Part shown: piece by piece, positions 61,792-64,000 of the stretch | Numbering within the stretch: the first letter of the stretch is position 1 | Layout of the letters: the number at the start of each line of letters is the position of its first letter | Source of the DNA: Bacteroidales bacterium UBA7258 | GTDB lineage: Bacteria > Bacteroidota > Bacteroidia > Bacteroidales > UBA932 | Assembly: GCA_002472565.1 (NCBI GenBank) | Contig: DKSK01000009.1 | Location: forward strand, 86,002 to 150,001 | Direction of reading: 5' to 3' | DNA: 64,000 bases | Program-made: the position numbers and the translations under genes | The notes under the pieces: model-generated | Told to the model about the DNA's origin: nothing | Database searches by the model: none | Seen by the model: only the letters and a program-made list of their open reading frames with translations

Positions 61792-62403
61792 ATGGCAAGA
61801 TATACTGGACCAAGCACAAAGATCGCCCGCAAATTCGGCGAGCCGATCTACGGACCTGACAAATATTTCGAGAAGAGGAACTACGCTCCAGGTCAGCATG
61901 GAACCTCCCGCAAGCGTGCCCGCAAGGGTACCGACTACGGCACTCAGCTTAAGGAGAAGCAGAAGGTAAAGTACATGTACGGTGTTCTCGAACGTCAGTT
62001 CCGCAACACCTACGAGAAGGCCTCCCGCATGGCCGGCCAGAAGGGTGAGAACCTCCTCTTCCTTCTCGAGTCCCGTCTCGACAACCTCGTATACCGTCTC
62101 GGCTTCGCGCCGACCCGTCCTGCCGCAAGGCAGCTCGTGCTCCACGGCCACATCACTCTTGACGGAGTCGTAAGCCATGTTCCTTCAACTATCGTGAAGG
62201 CCGGCCAGACTATCGCCGTCAGGGAAAGGTCAAAGAGCCTTGAAGTCATCGTGAACTCTGTCGCGGCCGGTACCGCGTCGAAGTATTCATGGCTTCAGCT
62301 GGATCCTAAGGCGCTCGTAGGCAAATATCTTAACGTGCCTACCCGTGCAGAGATCCCGGAGAACATCAACGAACAGCTCATCGTCGACCTGTACTCCAAA
62401 TAA
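61792..62403 (+). CDS. rpsD: Ribosomal protein S4
   Basis: 203 residues, with the S4 RNA-binding domain LDNLVYRLGFAPTRPAAR and no zinc cysteines. S4 starts small-subunit assembly and in E. coli represses the alpha operon. Confidence 0.98.
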   Translation: MARYTGPSTKIARKFGEPIYGPDKYFEKRNYAPGQHGTSRKRARKGTDYGTQLKEKQKVKYMYGVLERQFRNTYEKASRMAGQKGENLLFLLESRLDNLVYRLGFAPTRPAARQLVLHGHITLDGVVSHVPSTIVKAGQTIAVRERSKSLEVIVNSVAAGTASKYSWLQLDPKALVGKYLNVPTRAEIPENINEQLIVDLYSK

Positions 62404-62428
62404 TCCTAACACCTAATAAAGAATAATC

Positions 62429-63439
62429 ATGGCAATCTTAGCGTTTCAGAAACCAGACAAGGTGATAATGCTCGAAAGCACCGAGACCGTCGGCCGCTTC
62501 GAATTCAGGCCTCTGGAGCCTGGATACGGACAGACCATCGGCAATGCGCTCCGCCGAGTATTGTTGTCCTCTCTGGACGGCTTTGCTATCAGCTCAATCA
62601 AGATCGCCGGGGTCCAGGACGAGTTCGCCACGATCCAGGGCGTGATTGAGGGGATGCAGGACATCATTCTCAACCTCAAGCAGGTACGCTTCAAGAGGAT
62701 GGTGGAGACTGCTGACTCAGAGGTGGCAAACATCACCATCAGCGGCAAATCAGAATTTACCGCGGAGGATATCTCGAAGGGATTGTCTTCTTTCAAGGTG
62801 TTGAATCCGGAGCAGCACATCTGCTCCTTGGAGCCAGCTGTCAAACTCGAAATCGAAATCACCATCACCCAGGGCCGTGGCTTTGTTCCGGCCGAGGAGC
62901 AGATCGATGACACTACGCCTATCGGAACCATTCCTGTGGACGCCATCTACACCCCGATCCGCAAGGTGAACTGGACGGTTGAAAACTACCGTGTCGAGCA
63001 GAAGACCGACTATGAGAAGCTCAATCTCGAGATCGTGACCGACGGTTCTCTCAGCCCGAACGCAGCTCTCCAGCAGGCGGCGAACATCCTCATCTATCAC
63101 TTCAAACTCTTTACTGACGACAAGAACATGACTCTTGAAAGCACGGTCGAGGCGGACAGCAAAGATTTGGACGAGGAGTCCCTCCGCATGAGGCACCTTC
63201 TCATGACCAAGCTTTCCGACATGGGTCTGTCCGTAAGGGCATACAACTGTCTGAAGGCCGCCGATATCGACACTTTCGCCGATCTCGTTTCCTACTCCCG
63301 TTCCGAGCTCATGAAGTTCAGGAATTTCGGAAGGAAGTCACTTAACGAGATTGACCAGCTCGTCGAGAAGATGAAGCTCTCCTTCGGAATGGATGTGAGA
63401 AAATACAATATCGAACCCAAGAAAAAGACTAACGTATAA
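62429..63439 (+). CDS. rpoA: RNA polymerase alpha subunit
   Basis: 336 residues. N-terminal assembly domain (FEFRPLEPGYGQTIGNALRR) and C-terminal DNA- and activator-binding domain (LKAADIDTFADLVSYSRSEL, NFGRKSLNEIDQL). Normal length. Confidence 0.98.
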   Translation: MAILAFQKPDKVIMLESTETVGRFEFRPLEPGYGQTIGNALRRVLLSSLDGFAISSIKIAGVQDEFATIQGVIEGMQDIILNLKQVRFKRMVETADSEVANITISGKSEFTAEDISKGLSSFKVLNPEQHICSLEPAVKLEIEITITQGRGFVPAEEQIDDTTPIGTIPVDAIYTPIRKVNWTVENYRVEQKTDYEKLNLEIVTDGSLSPNAALQQAANILIYHFKLFTDDKNMTLESTVEADSKDLDEESLRMRHLLMTKLSDMGLSVRAYNCLKAADIDTFADLVSYSRSELMKFRNFGRKSLNEIDQLVEKMKLSFGMDVRKYNIEPKKKTNV

Positions 63440-63441
63440 TC

Positions 63442-63930
63442 ATGAGGCACAATAAATCTGTAAACCATCTTGGACGTCAGAGCGGTCACCGCAAGGCTAT
63501 GCTCGCGAACATGGCTTCTTCCCTCATTATGAGGAAGAGGATCAACACGACCGTCGCCAAGGCCAAGGCCCTCAAGACCTACCTCGAGCCGCTCGTAACC
63601 AAGTCTAAGGAAGACTCCACCCACAACCGCAGGATTGTCTTCAGCTATATCAAGGACAAGTACGCAGTTGCAGAGCTCTTCAGGACCATCGCACCTAAGA
63701 TTGCGGATCGTCCGGGCGGATATCTCCGCGTCCTCCACACCGGTTTCCGTACCGGTGACGGATCTGAGATGGCGCTCATCGAGTTTGTAGACTTCAACGA
63801 GGCTGCTCTCAAGGCTCCTGAGAAGAAGTCCGAGGCCAAGAAGACCACTCGCCGCAGCCGCGGCAAGAAGGCCGAGGCCGCTCCTGAGGCTCCTGTCGCA
63901 GAGGCTCCTAAGACCGAGGCCGCCGAGTAA
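63442..63930 (+). CDS. rplQ: Ribosomal protein L17 with charged tail
   Basis: 162 residues. The L17 core (MRHNKSVNHLGRQSGHRKAM, GGYLRVLHTGFRTGDGSEMA) is followed by about 40 residues rich in Lys, Ala, Glu and Pro, a tail common in this phylum. Two bases behind rpoA and the last gene of the cluster; the final 70 bases of the window hold a small palindrome CGCTTAAGCG but no gene. Confidence 0.97.
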   Translation: MRHNKSVNHLGRQSGHRKAMLANMASSLIMRKRINTTVAKAKALKTYLEPLVTKSKEDSTHNRRIVFSYIKDKYAVAELFRTIAPKIADRPGGYLRVLHTGFRTGDGSEMALIEFVDFNEAALKAPEKKSEAKKTTRRSRGKKAEAAPEAPVAEAPKTEAAE

Positions 63931-64000
63931 TTCCGGGGCCCTGGAAGGACCTCACTCGCTTAAGCGATAATAAAAGAGGAGGGTGACCAAAAAGTCAAGT

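Overview
The window looks like chromosome of a Bacteroidales bacterium (phylum Bacteroidota). The support is a SusC/SusD pair, GH92 and GH130 enzymes, DUF4270, DUF4294 and DUF3098 proteins, GLPGLI-family proteins, and many promoters of the Bacteroidota type (TTTG, about 19 bases, TAnnTTTG). Base composition is fairly GC-rich for the order, which fits uncultured gut lineages, but I cannot place it to family. No rRNA, tRNA or CRISPR array is evident.

Layout. 1-2299: end of an unidentified protein and a lipoprotein M3 dipeptidase. 2690-15472: an accessory island that I read as a secreted Cys-rich peptide system. It holds three short double-glycine-leader peptides (7509, 8728, 11513), each followed four bases later by a GLPGLI-family gene; a fourth GLPGLI gene without a peptide; a C39-peptidase ABC exporter with a HlyD-type adaptor on the minus strand; a C39-like/VKOR/thioredoxin fusion suited to making disulfides; and an outer-membrane TonB-type receptor. 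One GLPGLI gene is frameshifted in a G run, and a short leader element is repeated three times. 15538-20893: a decayed sulfatase, a Tat-type metallo-hydrolase, tag, a patatin phospholipase, a small lipoprotein, and a RAYT-like transposase with two covarying hairpin repeats. 21184-28883: a mannose/N-glycan module (GH130 phosphorylase, two GH92 alpha-mannosidases, ManA, and a ManC-like transferase on the other strand). 28910-32705 (minus): yraN, mutS2, cdaA. 32907-38442: SusC/SusD pair.

38654-63930: the ribosomal protein supercluster, but broken. rplC-rplD-rplW-rplB-rpsS-rplV-rpsC stands apart from rplP-rpmC-...-rpoA-rplQ by about 10.7 kb carrying a TlpA-like thioredoxin, uvrC, pnuC, acpP, DUF4270, a truncated-type GT5 protein, ftsX, DUF3098, uppP, lpxH-like and DUF4294 genes. 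rpsJ is not in front of rplC. Each half has its own near-consensus promoter, and the first half ends in a hairpin terminator.

How it works together. In the peptide island the inferred flow is ribosomal synthesis, leader removal after Gly-Gly by the exporter's C39 domain, export through the HlyD adaptor, disulfide formation by the VKOR-thioredoxin protein, and action with or protection by the co-translated GLPGLI partner. In the mannose module, GH92 frees mannose, GH130 yields mannose-1-phosphate, and ManA and ManC connect these to glycolysis and GDP-mannose.
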